Assembly (NCBI GenBank): GCA_946482295.1
Contig: CAMLRB010000211.1
Span: forward strand, 1 to 6,058
DNA length: 6,058 bases
DNA from: an uncultured Bacteriovorax sp.
GTDB lineage: Bacteria > Bdellovibrionota > Bacteriovoracia > Bacteriovoracales > Bacteriovoracaceae
Direction: 5' to 3'
The notes beneath the pieces were generated by a model. It was not told where the DNA came from, searched no databases, and saw nothing but the letters and a program-made list of their open reading frames with translations. The translations under genes and the position numbers were made by a program. This document shows, one piece after another, positions 6,044 to 6,058 of this stretch; position 1 is the first letter of the stretch, and every line of letters begins with the position of its first letter.

Positions 6044-6058
6044 ATGAAAACTCTCGCT
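6044..6058 (+). CDS. Start of a further gene (5 codons, MKTLA)
   Basis: An ATG at 6044 follows AAGGA (6033-6037) with a 6-nt spacer, and the frame is open to the window edge. M-K-T-L-A is a common beginning for signal peptides, so another exported protein is plausible but not shown. The 114 bp between the previous terminator and this Shine-Dalgarno should hold its promoter. I see no strong -35/-10 pair, only a TACACT (6005-6010) as a possible -10. Confidence 0.55.

Noticed and set aside
1..6058. CRISPR array, tRNA, rRNA, insertion sequence or phage genes
   Set aside because: No regularly spaced repeats, tRNA-like cloverleaf, transposase or terminal inverted repeats were seen on either strand.

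Overview
The window is an ordinary-looking piece of a bacterial chromosome. It is AT-leaning (about 40% GC by eye) and carries a core respiratory block flanked by accessory and exported-protein genes. All genes in it are intact except the two cut by the window edges. Separate nuoC and nuoD genes, lysine-rich proteins, a secreted HExxH protein and a small Sec-exported protein would fit a Bdellovibrionota/Bacteriovorax-type deltaproteobacterial relative. That placement is inference; nothing here proves it.

Layout, left to right. (1) 1-330 (+) is the 3' end of an RDD-family membrane protein with a C-terminal SHOCT motif. (2) 317-1372 (-) is a two-domain chromate-ion-transporter (ChrA/CHR) family protein. 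It converges on the RDD gene and overlaps its last 14 bases. (3) 1422-1946 (-) is nuoI, with its own upstream gap and a strong intrinsic terminator immediately before chrA. (4) 2052-4334 (-) is nuoD-nuoC-nuoB, read nuoB to nuoC to nuoD. The genes overlap by 8 nt and 1 nt. A plausible sigma70-type promoter lies upstream and an intrinsic terminator follows nuoD. (5) 4472-5473 (-) is a predicted secreted protein with a HELTH zinc-metalloprotease motif. (6) 5563-5862 (+) is a 99-residue exported protein, divergent from the metalloprotease, with a clear Shine-Dalgarno sequence, a candidate promoter and a strong terminator. (7) 6044-6058 (+) is the first five codons of another gene with a good Shine-Dalgarno sequence.

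How the genes work together. NuoB, NuoC, NuoD and NuoI belong to the connecting (Q) module of NADH:quinone oxidoreductase (complex I). It carries electrons through clusters N6a/N6b (NuoI) and N2 (NuoB) to the quinone site between NuoB and NuoD. All cluster-ligand cysteines and the quinone-site His and Tyr are present. What is unusual is the organisation. nuoA is not upstream of nuoB, the usual E/F/G/H genes do not lie between nuoD and nuoI, and two terminators split the block into nuoBCD and nuoI units. The remaining complex I genes must lie elsewhere or be absent.

I found no mobile element, CRISPR array, tRNA or rRNA. I see no convincing undescribed system. The best leads are the split nuo block, the terminator-abutted chrA start, the palindrome over the nuoB -35 element and the two uncharacterised exported proteins.
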